In this document: positions 22,355-34,120 of the stretch, piece after piece
Position numbering within the stretch: position 1 is the stretch's first letter
Layout: each line of letters starts with the position of its first letter
DNA from: Delphinapterus leucas
Taxonomy: Eukaryota; Chordata; Mammalia; Artiodactyla; Monodontidae
DNA length: 64,000 nucleotides
Assembly: GCF_002288925.2 (NCBI RefSeq)
Contig: NW_022098050.1
Span: 8,140,452 to 8,204,451 of the forward strand
Reading direction: 5' to 3'
Notes under the pieces: generated by a model
Told to the model about the DNA's origin: nothing
The model's input: the letters and a program-made list of their open reading frames with translations, nothing else
Databases searched by the model: none
Translations under genes and position numbers: made by a program

Positions 22355-22788
22355 TGTGATGGCTAATTTTATATATTAACTTGACTAGGCCACACTGCTC
22401 AGATAGTTGGTCAAACTTTATTCTACATGTTTCTGTGAAGGTGTTTTGGATGAAATTAACATTTAGATCAGTGAACTTTGAGTAAAGCAGATTGCTCTCC
22501 ATAATGTGGGTGGGAGTCATCTAATCAGTTGAAGACCTGGATGAAAAAGAATGACCTCCCTTGAAAAAGAAGGAATTCTGCCAGCAGACAGCCTTAAGAC
22601 TTGAACTGCAGATTTTGGACTTACCAGCCTCCATAATCACGTGAGCCAATTCCTTAAAATATGTATGTATGTATCTATCAATCTATCGCATGAGCCAATT
22701 CCTTAAAATATGTATGTTATGTATGTATGTATGTATTTATCTATCTATAAATCCTATTGGCTCTGCTTCTCTGGAGAACCCTAATACA
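22355..22788 (+). mobile_element. LTR-like element with an internal tandem duplication (copy X1)
   Basis: It begins tgtgatggctaattttatat and ends tctggagaaccctaataca, so it starts TG and ends CA. The flanking pentamers are ggtat (22350-22354) and gatat (22789-22793). Internal landmarks are aagcagattgctctccataa, atctaatcagttgaagacct and gaattctgccagcagacag. A related element lies at 34642-35080. The layout suggests an ancient mammalian LTR, but I cannot name the subfamily. Confidence 0.6.
22643..22752 (+). repeat. 49-bp tandem duplication with TATG/TATC microsatellite
   Basis: The segment gagccaattccttaaaatat plus following TATG and TATC tetramers starts at 22643 and is repeated from 22692 with a different number of tetramers. 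It lies in the 3' part of the LTR-like element, where a polyadenylation region would be expected. Confidence 0.85.
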
Positions 22789-23189
22789 GATATTTATCCC
22801 CCAGGCCTTTTACTGTTTACATTGAGGTAGGAAGGTAACCTTACGCCAGGTAGAATGGAAATATCTTTCCTTTCCTACAAGGAACAGGAATCTTTACAGC
22901 AAGGGATAGATATCAGTCTGTGATAACAACACCAAACAATGACTCTGCTGATAGGACCATCAAGGCTCCTCCTGATTTCCCTCATAAGAGTCCTGATACC
23001 CAAAGAAAAGACTCCCTATCTAAAGGGGTTAGTGGAAGAAAACAGGGCCAGCTTTTCCACATCTCATCCCTGCAAAGGTAAGGCACAGTGAGGGCATTAT
23101 GCTCTTACAGAGAGGTTTTACCATCTCTGGACTCTCTCCATCTCACAAGGCTGAGAATAACAAGGAATCCTAAGCATCCTCATGCTTGA
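22789..23189. other. Unassigned non-coding sequence
   Basis: No gene or repeat family is recognised. Confidence 0.4.
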
Positions 23190-23371
23190 GGACCACTGGT
23201 TTAGGGCACTTCTTCCCAAACTCTAACATGCATATGAATCACCTGGGGACCTTGTTAGAAAACAATTCTGATTCAGTAGGTCCATGGTAAGGCCAAAGAA
23301 TATGCATTTCTAGCAAACTCCCAGGGGATACGAATGCTGTCAGTCCATGGATTCCAGTTTAGTAGCAAGGT
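23190..23371 (+). mobile_element. MER5-type hAT-Charlie MITE, decayed
   Basis: The signature segments are aacatgcatatgaatcacct, ggggaccttgttagaa, tctgattcagtaggtcc, aatatgcatttctagcaaac and tcccaggggata, closing in gtagcaagg. The terminal repeats are eroded. Orientation matches the copy at 4506-4690. Confidence 0.75.
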
Positions 23372-26314
23372 CCTAAAGTGCCGGAGGTTACTGATGCCTG
23401 ACCAACTTGTGTACGAAAGTCAGTGTAGCCTTCTGGAGAATTAGCAACAGGCTTCATGTGGTCCAACAGAAGCTTCTGAGTAATAAATGTTTTATTGGTG
23501 GGAGGTGTCTTCCATGTACATTTTACCTCAGGGGGCCTTGCAAGTAAGAGAAGCTCGTTGAGAACTAGACTCTGGTTGATCAGGAGGGAAAAGGTGAGAT
23601 GTTAAGGTGTATCAGCAACTCCCCATGTATTTTGTCTTCTAAGATAATTGTTATAGCTTTAAAGCCACGTACACAGGGGCCTGACCATGATGCGCTTGGC
23701 CTCACCCACTTTGCACTACAGGACTGCTCTCAATGAGGAAGGCTGCAGATCTAAAGCAAACTTATTGTGTACATTTGCAGGTAATAAGTTCCATTTGTGG
23801 TGAGTTCCACTGCCCCTGGCTCAAACATCTAAATGTGACGATACCTCTATTACTCTCTACCAGTACCTTCTAGGTATCCCTACACCCATTATATGATTAC
23901 ATTTATTTTCTGGCTGATCAGTTTGCAGTAGCAGCCACCATCTGGGCTGGGCCCCAACCCATATCGCTAGTCCCATTAATACCAGATACAGCTTCCATTA
24001 TGTGTGAAGTTGCCCTTCCAGGCCACAGCCCTGCTTGCTGCCTTGGAACAATGAGAGCTTGGGAGACTGAGTATCCTAAACCCACCTCAGAGAAATGTTC
24101 TTTTGGTCTGGATCTGCTTGGATGCACCATGGAATGCGCCCCCCAGAGAAGGATCCCTTCCCTGACGTTTCACATTTTTATAAGGAATTTTTTATAAGGA
24201 AATTGGGAGTAACCAAAGAGTCTTGTGAATGGCGATTGAAAGTCCTTGAGCTCACATAGTCAGACAAAGACCTTTTTGGCAAGAGGAACAGCCCACTCTC
24301 AGACATCAGGCACACAGTAGAGTTTACACACCCATGCTGGAATCAGCTAGGGATTTTGCAGCATTTTCTGCTAAGCCAACTCCTTTTTAGGTGACCAAAG
24401 GTAGGAAGGTACCAGGGCTGTCCAGTAGACCAATGGGATTATGTCTCCTCTGAAAATGATTTTAAGAGGTCCAGAGTTTAAGCCCAACCACTGTGGGATA
24501 GTATAATTAGTCCATAAATAAAGAACATGAGCCTAGGGAAGGTAGCTTCTTCTTAGACCAAAACAAACAAAAAAATAGAATGAAAAATAAATCGAATTGA
24601 AGTGAGAAGAAAAAAAGTCACTGAGGAAAGTCAACACTTGCCATGCTGTGGCTTTAGGAATCACATATAAGTGAGAGAAGAATCTCATTTCTCTCCATTC
24701 AAAACCTATTCAGCGGCCAGTTAATGCTTTAGAGGTAGCATAAGGACACCCAGAAAGAACCAGAATCTGACAGAACATGGGCCAAACTCAGGAAAACAGG
24801 GAAAGGGAAACTCTTAGAGTCCAGGTTAATCATACATGAAAACGAATAAGCAGTCTCTAGACTGGAATCTGCACCCAGACCTGTCCCACCTTGGGAGAAG
24901 GCAAGTTGATTGGTTTTGTTTGAAAACATAGGAGTAAATATTTTATAAACTTGGAAAACACACAAAAAGTAAGCACTAAAAAAATTAAAATCATCCACAA
25001 TTCCTCAACTGAAATATATTTGTTAGATTTCCTCTTTTATTTTTCTTAGGTACATTATTTTTCTTAAATTGAGATGATATACAAGTGTCATGCAGTACTG
25101 TCTGAATTTTAAGTTCTGGTTTTTGTATTACATGATCAAAACTTAACACAGGCTACAAGACTTACAATAAAACAGGTTTTTCCTCTAATTTCTAAACTTT
25201 AATATTTCATAAATTGACTTATTACAGAAGGTGGATTTAGCACTCTTACATAATGCCAGCCTCCCTCACCTCTAATATTATATCAATTTCTGGTTAAACC
25301 AGTATTTACTATTTTCCTTATTAAGATCACTATGATTCCCTGAAAAGCTAAGTGGTAAATATGATTATGATTCCTTGTTGGTGCTCTTCTACCCCGTACC
25401 TGGAATTCATTTGCCTTGTTTTTTCTTTTATTTCAGTTAAATATTTGCATAGGTTCAAAAGAAACAATTTGGAAATCTGCTATGTCTCATAAGACTTACA
25501 ATTTAGTTATCAGTCATTAGTGGAGGAAAACCTTTTCAGACTAAAAGATACTACCATTATATGCTTCAGCTTTATGTGTTGAAACAGACTCCTGTACATT
25601 CTCAATTTTTCACAGAACTACATCCTAAAAAGTATTCTTTGATGTATCACACAGACTGCAAAGTAACATTTTTCTTATGCTGAACGTCCAAATCTACACA
25701 TATCGTCAGGAGATATTGATGGTGTGCTCTTTGCTAACAAGAAGGAAGAGAAGGAAGAAGGGACACAGAAAAGGGCAGCAAGCCCTTTTTTTCCTTGCTT
25801 GGGCATTTATCATTTTCAACATTTCTACTTTGCCTTCCAAGAGATTTCTTACATTCACTTTCCCATCGAGACTAATATGAATGTTCTTAGCAACAGTCCT
25901 GAGCACCTAAGTGGAGATGTCAGTTTCTCTGGCTCTCCAAATCTGAAAGTCTGCCATACCTTCTCATTACTGAGCATAGGGTAATACTTCCTGGGATGTA
26001 TCCATGTTTTCTGGATTTTCCTTGTTAACAGACTCAGAACCCGAGTGCCAGAACGCTAAGAGGGCCTGAGGCCATTTGGGCCATTTGGTACATCTTTGTG
26101 AGCATTTACCTCAAGCAGACTTTCAATTTTTGAACCATACTAGCAATTGCCTGACCCAGTCCCTGCTTTACTTTCAACACAATCATTTTTCCATCTGGGA
26201 TCTTTTTTTCCACAACTTTTCATCTTTGCCGTTTGCAAGTGTCCGGACGTCCCCTTCTTCAGGCCATACTGTGGCAACCATACCGCTCCTTTCTTCTACT
26301 TTTTACTCCCTCCA
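23372..26314. other. Long repeat-poor non-coding stretch
   Basis: About 2.9 kb without any repeat family or gene that I recognise. All ORFs are under 90 codons and have no domain. AT content rises after about 24900. Confidence 0.4.
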
Positions 26315-26327
26315 AGATTGACCTGAG

Positions 26328-26447
26328 GGAATTCCCTGGTGGTCCAGTGGTTAGGGCTCTGCACTTGCACTGCAGGGGCCACAGGTTTGATCCCTGATCG
26401 GTGAACTAAAGATCCCACAAGCCGCTTGGCATGGCCAGAAATAAAAA
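26328..26447 (+). mobile_element. Short CHR-type tRNA-derived SINE
   Basis: The head is ggaattccctggtggtccag, followed by a B box variant (ggtttgatccc), then gatcggtgaactaaagatcc and a short A tail. Flanking 13-bp duplications, agattgacctgag (26315-26327) and agattggcttgag (26448-26460), differ at two bases. This suggests an older copy. Confidence 0.88.
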
Positions 26448-26460
26448 AGATTGGCTTGAG

Positions 26461-27025
26461 TTATGTATGGTTTTCTCTTCCTTCTTCCCTCCATTTTGCA
26501 ATCTTCTAACTTGACCTTCTTTGAGCAGAAGCATGCATAATTTTCCCACAGAATGGGACAATCTTTTCACATACACTAAAAGGACAATCAACCTTTGCAT
26601 ATTCAGATAGATGCCTGTCATACTTATCTTGATTTCTGAAGCCATGATCACAGGAATCACAAAATATTAAAATACTATAAAATACATTTCTTTCCCTTTT
26701 TTCATCTGTTTCCTACTGGAAAAGAGATTAAAGTCATTCAAATTTTTATCTTATTTTTCACACACAAAAAATATGTTTTCAATATTGTAGTACTGGGGAC
26801 AGTCTCTTGAAACTTTAACTCAGCAGTGGAAGTATTACAACCCTCCAGATGAAAAGTGAAAATCCCAGGAAGGCAGTGAAACATGGAAAGCACTAGGTGC
26901 TGCAAGGGACAGTGCCTCAGGAAGAGGCTAGGCATCAAGAAGGCACTGAACCTCTGAGAAATGCTCTACCCTGGTAGAGGTGGTAAGGATGGAGGCAGCG
27001 GCAGCACTGCTCAGTATCCAGGTGT
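26461..27025. other. Unassigned non-coding sequence
   Basis: No gene or repeat family is recognised. Confidence 0.4.
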
Positions 27026-27040
27026 CCAGCAGGGGGCAGT
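27026..27040 (+). promoter_or_regulatory. Candidate CTCF binding site
   Basis: The 15-mer ccagcagggggcagt fits the core CTCF consensus CCASYAGRKGGCRSY at every position. It lies in a locally GC-rich patch (about 26980-27090) in otherwise AT-rich sequence and outside any repeat that I recognise. CTCF is a zinc-finger protein that anchors chromatin loops. Occupancy cannot be judged from sequence alone. Confidence 0.55.
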
Positions 27041-27956
27041 GTTGTCCAGAGATGCCAACATGGGAGTCAGCTGTGGGGGGTTGGGGTAGAAACCACCTGT
27101 AGAGACCTTGAAAACTCTAGCTCTCCCAGCTTGGGAAACTCACCCACAAACGTCTTTTTGCCTTTTTTATTTTTTTCATTTTCTTCATTTCTCATTTCCT
27201 TAAGTTCTTAAGTTCCTTAAGTTTCCATAAGTTCTTTATGTCCTACAATCGAACTGTTAACCCCTATGAATACTTTTTTCTAGTCAAAATCTAATCTTTT
27301 GACTTCTTGGAGCTACCTCTCCTGGAGCCCTCTGTTTTCCTCCTACAGTTTCAGTGGACATTGATCTGGTAAGCTCCTGAAAGTTTGTTGAAGTCCCACC
27401 AAGTGTCATATCAACAGGCTTTCTCTAGAAATTTTGTCTTTGGAGAAAATTCAACAGTCCCAATCTCCAGTGTGGGATGGAAGGGTCAAGTTCAATGGCC
27501 AGCATTATTAAGAGTGAGCATGAGAAGGGATTGTGAGTCTCTTCATTCACTTAGGAAAACTTTCATCAATCTTTTCAATATGCCTGTTATCCTGGAATTA
27601 AGAGCTTCTCTGGTACAACATATCCTTAGAATAAGCCTTTAGTTTCCAGTGCAGTTCTGGGAGGGGCGGTCTCCTGGATTCATAGGAGGAGAGGGAAAGG
27701 GAACTCAGGGCCTAACAGTTCATTGTGCAGACTTTTAAAACAACTTCCTCATTTTCAGCTCCAAGCCTCAGCTCCCCTTCTGAGGTACAGTATTTTGTGA
27801 TGAGCATTTCATTGTCAGCAGCCTGAATCAGAATACTTTTCCTGGCATCCCCTCTGCCAGCTGGTAACTTCCTAGCTGCCAAAGATGTGTTTATATGTCT
27901 CCACGGTTGTCTCTTCTCCCATCTTCTTTATCCCTGCTTCTTTAAAGAGCCAAATT
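27041..27956. other. Unassigned non-coding sequence
   Basis: No gene or repeat family is recognised. A patch near 27195-27240 repeats short aagttcttaag-like units. Confidence 0.4.
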
Positions 27957-27970
27957 AAAATAAGAGCAAG

Positions 27971-28148
27971 GGGCTTCCCTGGTGGCGAAGTGGTTGAGAG
28001 TCCACCTGCCGATGCAGGGGACATGAGTTTGTGCCCCAGTCCGGGAAGATCCCACATGCCGCGGAGTGGCTGGGCCCGTGAGCCATGGCCGCTGAGCCTG
28101 CACGTCCAGAGCCTGTGCTCCACAACGGGAGAGGCCACAGCAGTGAAT
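27971..28148 (+). mobile_element. 3'-truncated CHR-2-type SINE
   Basis: The head, A box, B box (mutated to agtttgtgccc) and body are present, but the element stops at ggccacagcagtgaat. The usual gaggcccgcgtaccgc end and A tail are missing. Perfect 14-bp target duplications, aaaataagagcaag, flank it at 27957-27970 and 28149-28162, so the shortened form is what was inserted. Confidence 0.93.
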
Positions 28149-28162
28149 AAAATAAGAGCAAG

Positions 28163-28424
28163 AATTCCTTAAAAAGTATTAATCCCTAAAGGCAAACACT
28201 TCCACTCCAACATGTTTAAGCATAAATCTACTTTTTTCTCTTAGGCTTTGTGAACACTTACCCAGTAACATTAACAGTTTTAATTTAAATTTGTATTTTG
28301 AAATGCAAACGATTTAACATTTTACTTCTCAAATTAGTATATTTACTGTTCCTTCCTCTTCCCCTTCCTTTCCCCCAACAATCTGATTTTTATTGATTAT
28401 CCTGTCCTTCTTAGTTTTAACATT
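28163..28424. other. Unassigned AT-rich sequence
   Basis: No gene or repeat family is recognised. Confidence 0.4.
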
Positions 28425-28562
28425 AGCTTGATACCAAAGGCAGATAAAGACAACACAAGAAAACTACAGACTAATATCTCTTATGAATATAGATGCAAAA
28501 TATCTTCAACAAAATCCTAGTAAAACTAATCCAACAGCACATCAAACAATGTAACCTCCCAG
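28425..28562 (+). mobile_element. L1 ORF2 fragment
   Basis: The stretch reads, with breaks, like the reverse transcriptase region of L1 ORF2: gaaaactacagactaatatc, cttatgaatatagatgcaaa, caacaaaatcctagtaaaac and ccaacagcacatcaaa. It is isolated and has no A tail. Confidence 0.8.
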
Positions 28563-30548
28563 CTATAAAAGATGAGGAAATCTGAGCACAGTTATAAACT
28601 CTAACAATGTAGAAATGATATTGCTTCCCACCATATCTCCTCTTTCCCTTCCATTTCAATTAGTTATAAAACAGAATGTGAATGTCCAAAAGTATTTTAG
28701 CCAATCATATATTTAAGTATATTTTCATGAGTTCTTTTACCATCTTTTATTTTTCAGTAATCTTATCTGATTGAGTTTCATGTTCTTCTAAGGAAATGGC
28801 TCATTCCCTGAGATCTAGAATGTTCATCCAAAGATATTTGCAGGCATTTCTCCAAACTTTTGTTCAAATAAGGGCAAGCAAAGTGCTTAAGGAAATAAAG
28901 CATGACCAAATAACTTTATATGCGGCAACCACTCTTTAATAGGTAGTGAATATTGAAGATTAAAAGCAGTCTTCTTTCTAGAAAGCTTTTAAATTAAAAT
29001 ACCACACCACAACCTAGGAGGAAAGACACAATCTTAGTAAAGTTATTAGATTTCAGTGATGACCATTTTGTGTCCAAAATCAAAATGAATCTTTGGACAG
29101 CCAGGCAAAAGACTATCATTCATAAGAGAAAGAGAAACAAAACATAAAACTGTTAATGTTTGATTTGAAACCATTAAAGTACTGAAGCAATGGCCCAGAG
29201 CAAATAAATGGAAAAAAAGAATTTAAAAGGATGAGTGAGAAAAGAGATAGTCAAGGGAGTCCAACACATACATAATTGTGCTCTACTTTTTCATTTCATT
29301 CCAAAGGCTTGCTGTGATATTAGTAGCACCCACCTTCTTTCAAATTCCCTCTTAAACCCCACAGATTTTGGGGGTTTTTGCATTTTAAATATGACTTGAC
29401 AGAGCTCAGAAGACATCTTTCCTATGTCAGTATATTTTCCATGTGCTCTTACATATTTGCTCTGTGTTATTCTTTTATGGAGACAACTACTTAAGTTTTC
29501 TTGTTTAGGGTAAAATATTTCTAAGTTCTTATTTTCAATATTTTTCTTGTGAGGATTAGTCTGTCACATGTTATTTCCATTCCTTTTCTCTGTTTCCTCT
29601 TTTCGTCTCTAAATAGGTCATGTGCTGTTTCTTGTTTGATTATTCACCTTTAGCCCAAGAAATACCCTGGTTTCCCATTTGGAAACACCATTTAGACTGT
29701 CAGTGTGGTACTCTCCTTCATTGTAGTATGTCCAGTAAACTTCTCTTTCTTCAATCAATAGGTTTTTCTGGTGTACTTTTGTGGGAGTTGACAGATGACA
29801 AATCCTAACATGTGGGTCCAGCATGTGATAAGGACACATGTTGAGAATCATATATTAAGCAAAAAGTCTTCTTACCAACAGACTGAAACCACAGCCATGA
29901 CTTTAATTCCACATTGTTAACAATTAAAAGAAGGACGATTTAATGGCAAACCTTGCCCATTGAGAAAAGTAATACATTGTCAACGATACTTTCTATCTTA
30001 CGCCCCCCACCTCTAGGCTTAAAGGAGAACTGCCCCCAAGAGCAAAAGAACCATGTGAAAGTGAAGATACAGTCTAGCAATTCCACTTCTAAGGATACAT
30101 TCAAAAGGAATACATGTCCAAAGATGTTGAGAAAAAGTTATGCAAAACTCAGAAATAATGCAAAAGAATGAATTCATGTATTTTTCAACGTCATATTGGA
30201 GTATTTTCTAAAAGATCTATACATGGATGATTTAATTATATAGGAAAATATATCATTCCATTCCATTCACTACTATTTTGGGTCAAGACTATGTAGTTAC
30301 ACATTAACATGTAGACTTGTGTCCTACAGAGAGGCAAGTGATTTTATTTTCCAGTAGAAAAAATAATCCCAAGGGTATTTTTTTGCCCTATAGGCCATTA
30401 ACCAGTTTTGTATCTAATTTATCAATGGTATGACAGCATTCTTTCAGAGCCTACATACATTGAATCGCTGACTTATCCTGTGAACCAGTTTTATCAACTT
30501 GCTGGTTCTCTTGATAATTAAATATTTGACATGAACTTGCAACATTTA
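28563..30548. other. Unassigned AT-rich sequence with a weak L1 trace
   Basis: About 2 kb with no gene. Around 30065-30125 the segment agtctagcaattccacttct resembles L1 ORF2, but the match is short. A possible LTR-like 3' end at about 29690-29830 is too weak to call. Confidence 0.35.
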
Positions 30549-30781
30549 CAGTTGATCCTGAACAACATGGGGGCTAGGGGCACCAACCCCTGCACAGTCG
30601 AAAATCTGAGTATAACTTTACAGTCATCCTTCTATATATGCGTCTTTCTATATCTGAGGTTCTGCATCCACAGAGTCAACTAACCACGGATTGTGTAGTA
30701 CTTTAGTATGTATTTATTGAAAAACATCCATGTATAAGTGGACCTGCACAGTCCAAACCCACGTTGCTCAAGGTTCAACTG
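30549..30781 (+). mobile_element. Tigger-like Tc1/mariner MITE
   Basis: The element is 233 bp and has terminal inverted repeats: the left end cagttgatcctgaacaacat pairs with the reverse complement of the right end, cagttgaaccttgagcaacg. TA dinucleotides flank it at 30547-30548 and 30782-30783, as expected for Tc1/mariner-type target duplication. There is no transposase ORF, so it is non-autonomous. The subfamily is not certain. Confidence 0.85.
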
Positions 30782-30859
30782 TATATAAGTGATATTTTTA
30801 ACATTTAAAAAATATATATACTTTGACAAAGATTAGGCATCAGGATGTTAACAAAAAAG

Positions 30860-31740
30860 TAGACTTCTAATTCTGAACAAGATGGAAGATGTGTGATAAC
30901 CTTATTCTTCACACGAAGTACAGCTACAAACCATGGAAATAATACATAAATAAACATTCAAAGGTGCTGAATGATAAAGAGAAGAAGGCAGACTATCTAG
31001 GGACCTCAGGATTTGAGAGATGACATGGAGGTGAGTTCCCTGGGTTTTGTTTTTGCCTCCAATATATATGGACTGGGCTCAGGAGAAGTCCACAATCTGG
31101 TGACAGAAATGAGAAAGACAAAAAAGCCTCAGAAGAAGTGTGCTATTGCTAGCCAAAAGAACAGTAACAGGTAGTCTAACAAGACAGAAACATTTTTACA
31201 ATATTCACCGTATTGCAGTCAAACACAACTGAAAAAAATGTGAATCTCCGTTTGCCCCCCCATCAGCAGAGACTGAGTCAGGAGCAGGGACTGTAGTAAG
31301 GTAGTGATCTGAACACTAAAGAAATGTGTTAAAAACAGCTAGAGAGAAATAACACATTACCAATAGTACAATAATGATTTGAATGACAGGATTTGTCTTT
31401 GAAAACCTTGGAGGTCAGAAGACATGGGAACAACATTTTTTAATGTGATAAACGAAAAACATGTGTTCACCAGGAATTCTATACACGATGAAAATATTCT
31501 TTAGGAATGAAGGTGAAATAATATTCTCAGGTGAAAGAAAACTAAAAGTATTTGTTACCAGATACCTATTTTAAAAGAATAGCTAAAGAAAGTTCTTCAA
31601 ACAAAAGAAATGGTAAAAGAATGAAACTTAGAAAAACATGAAGAATGATGGAAAGGGTAAAAATTAAGCAAAAGTTATATTATCTGATGTGGTTTTCATA
31701 TATTGAAAACAATTATAAAGAAGGTAAAAAAATAGAGGTA
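30860..31740 (+). mobile_element. Old L1 (L1M type) 5' region fragment
   Basis: Segments such as aaaccttggaggtcagaaga, ttcaccaggaattctataca, gaatgaaggtgaaataatat and aagttcttcaaacaaaagaa match the 5' non-coding region found in old L1M elements. The part from 30860 to about 31370 is less certain. No ORF is preserved. Confidence 0.65.
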
Positions 31741-31967
31741 AGTTTTCTACATTTCACTTTAAGTAGTAAAATGTCAACACCAGTAGGTAGTGATCTGAGC
31801 CTCTGTGTCTGATTCATAGTTCAACACTCAACAAGTACCATTCTAAGTGCCAAAGATACAGCATGGAACAAGGTACTCCATCTCTGCCTTTACTCAGTTT
31901 ACGTTTTACCTATGAATTCACATTTTGTTTGACTGCCTTTCTCCATGGTCCATGTACCTCCGTGGTG

Positions 31968-33185
31968 CAAGGAGAAATATATATTTGGCCTTTGTCTCTG
32001 GTCCTGACACAGAGCTCCAAAACTCTTGGAATGTCCTGAGTGATAGGACATAGTGTCTTCTGTTATTCATAATGAGTCTCTTTCAACCCTACCTGAGTTT
32101 ATGATAATGAGGTTACTCTTGGTGGGCCCCTAGATAGTTTCAGGATGGGGGGCTGGTTGCCAAGGGAACCAACCAGGTGATTAGAGGGTTGGAACTTTCA
32201 GCCCCACCTGCTGATCTCTAGGGAAGGTAGAGGGGCTGGAGGTTGAGTCCAACCACCAATGGCAATGATTTAGTCAATTATAGCTACATAATGAAACCTC
32301 CATAAGAACCCCTAAACAGTGGGGTTCAGAAGCTTCTAGACTGGTAAACATACTGAAGTGCTGGGAGGGTGACATGACCAGAGAGAACATGGAAGCTCTG
32401 TGCCCCTCTCCCCACACCTTGCCCTATGCATCAACTCTATTTGGCTGTTCCTAAGTTCTATTCTTTACAATAAACCAGTAATAGTACGTAAAGCACTTTC
32501 CTAAGTTTTGTGAGTAGTTCTAGCAAATTATCAAACCCAAATGCGGGTCGTGGGAACCCCTGAATTTGTAGTCAGCAGGACATAAATGTGAGTAGCTGGG
32601 CATTCCATCTGTAGCTGGTGTCTGAAGTGGGGGCAGTGTTTTTTTTTTAAGCTTTTAAGTTTTTATTTATTTATATATTTATTTGTTTGTTTGTTTGTTT
32701 TTGGCTGCACTGGGTCTTCGTTGCTGTGCATAGGCTTTCTCTAGTTGCAGCGAGCAGGGCCTACTCTTTTGTTGCGGTGCGCAGGCTTCTCATTGCAGTG
32801 GCTTCTCGTTGTGGAGCATGGGCTCTAGGCGTGCGGGCTTCAGTAGTTGTGGCACATGGGCTCAGTCGTTGTGGCTCGCGGGCTCTAGAGCGCAGGCTCA
32901 GTAGTTGTGGCGCACGGGCTTAGTTGCTCAGCAGCATGTGGGATCTTCCCAGACCAGGGCTCGTACCTGTGTCCCCTGCATTGGCAGGCGTATTCCCATC
33001 CACTGCGCCACCAGGGAAGCCTGTGGAGGCAGTCTTATACTGAGCCCCTAATGTGTGGGATCTGATCCTAACTCCAGGAGTCAGTGCCAGAATTGAATTG
33101 AATTGTTGGACACCCAGTTGGTGTTGGAGAACTGGAGACCTAGTGTTGGAAAAGACACCATATATTTGGTTTCTGGGGGGAAATA
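31968..33185 (+). mobile_element. ERV-type LTR split by a CHR-1 SINE
   Basis: After removing the SINE at 32638-33022, about 820 bp remain. Landmarks in order are tgcaaggagaaatatatatt, cctgagtgataggacatagt, gggcccctagatagtttcag, tgaaacctccataagaaccc, gccctatgcatcaactctat, AATAAA at 32469-32474, and after the SINE a ggacacccagttggtgt segment. The same landmarks, reversed, occur at 63375-64000, so the two are copies of one LTR family. No internal viral genes lie beside it. I do not name the subfamily. Confidence 0.75.
32638..33022 (-). mobile_element. CHR-1-type SINE, reverse, inside an LTR
   Basis: It starts with a poly(T) and TTTG/TTTA-rich stretch (the tail complement) and runs through gggtcttcgttgctgtgcat, gcttctcattgcagtggctt and repeated agtagttgtgg units. 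It ends in the inverted SINE head ccaccagggaagcc. Target duplications are gtgggggcagt (32627-32637) and gtggaggcagt (33023-33033), with one mismatch. Confidence 0.92.
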
Positions 33186-33399
33186 CTCTCTCACCATCTG
33201 TGGCTTACATTTTCACTGTTTATTAATCTGATTAATTGGGAAAGGAAGGTAGAAAAGGTTTACAGCAGTATTCATCAACTGGGAGGCCACGGTGAGAATG
33301 GTCTACAATCGATGTCATGGCACTAGAAAACCGCTGGCTAAGACCCTATAGATGATGTGAGAGATTAGTCTTTTGAATATTTAAAATCTTTGGTCCAGA
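33186..33399. other. Unassigned non-coding sequence
   Basis: No gene or repeat family is recognised. Confidence 0.4.
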
Positions 33400-33491
33400 T
33401 TTCCACTTCTGGTTAAAATGGGGTAACAAGGACTATATTTACCTTCCAACCTCAAAAAACAAAACAAAACAAACAAAAAAAAACCCACCCA

Positions 33492-33690
33492 GGCTTCCCT
33501 GGTGGCGCAGTGGTTGAGAGTCCGCCTGCCGATGCAGGGGACACGGGTTTGTGCCCCGGTCCGGGAAGATCCCACGTGCTGCGGAGCGGCTGGGCCCGTG
33601 AGCCATGGCCGCTGAGCCTGCGCGTCCGGAGCCTGTGCTCCGCAACGGGAGAGGCCACAACAGTGAGAGGCCCGCGTACTGCAAAAAAAA
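33492..33690 (+). mobile_element. CHR-2-type SINE
   Basis: The copy is near consensus, with head ggcttccctggtggcgcagt, B box ggtttgtgccc, body gcggagcggctgggcccgtg, end gcgtactgc and a short A tail. An A-rich flank hides the target duplication. It interrupts old L1M sequence. Confidence 0.93.
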
Positions 33691-34120
33691 TACACAAAAC
33701 TATGGTTTTTAAGACAGTGGACATCAGACAGTGAAGGGCAGTGATCCCCAAGAGACAAGGCAATTCCTACAATTTGACCCATCTTACTGCCTTGAGATAG
33801 CTTCCAGGCCACAGTGCAGGGAGGGGGAACTGAGTTGGAGCCAAGCCGACTCAGAGTTGAGAAGATAACGCTGAGAATCCAGGCAGACCAAGGAGGCGAG
33901 AGTTTGTAGACATAGTACCATAGAGGAGAGAGCTTCATGGAGAGAAAACTACAGAGACATGCAGAAGGTTCGCCCCTTGGATATTCGTACCATCTGAAAG
34001 CATTAGAGGAAACCGTACCTGGCTCTCACACAGGGCCAAAAACAGTGCCTGATTGCACTAGCGGGGCTGGAAAAAGTAACAATTTCTAAGGTACTGGGAA
34101 GAATACTCAGAAAGATCTTG

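Noticed and set aside
33381..33938. 185-codon minus-strand ORF, one of the longest in the window
   Set aside because: It spans a CHR-2 SINE inside L1M 5' sequence. The open frame is produced by the SINE's GC-rich body and chance.
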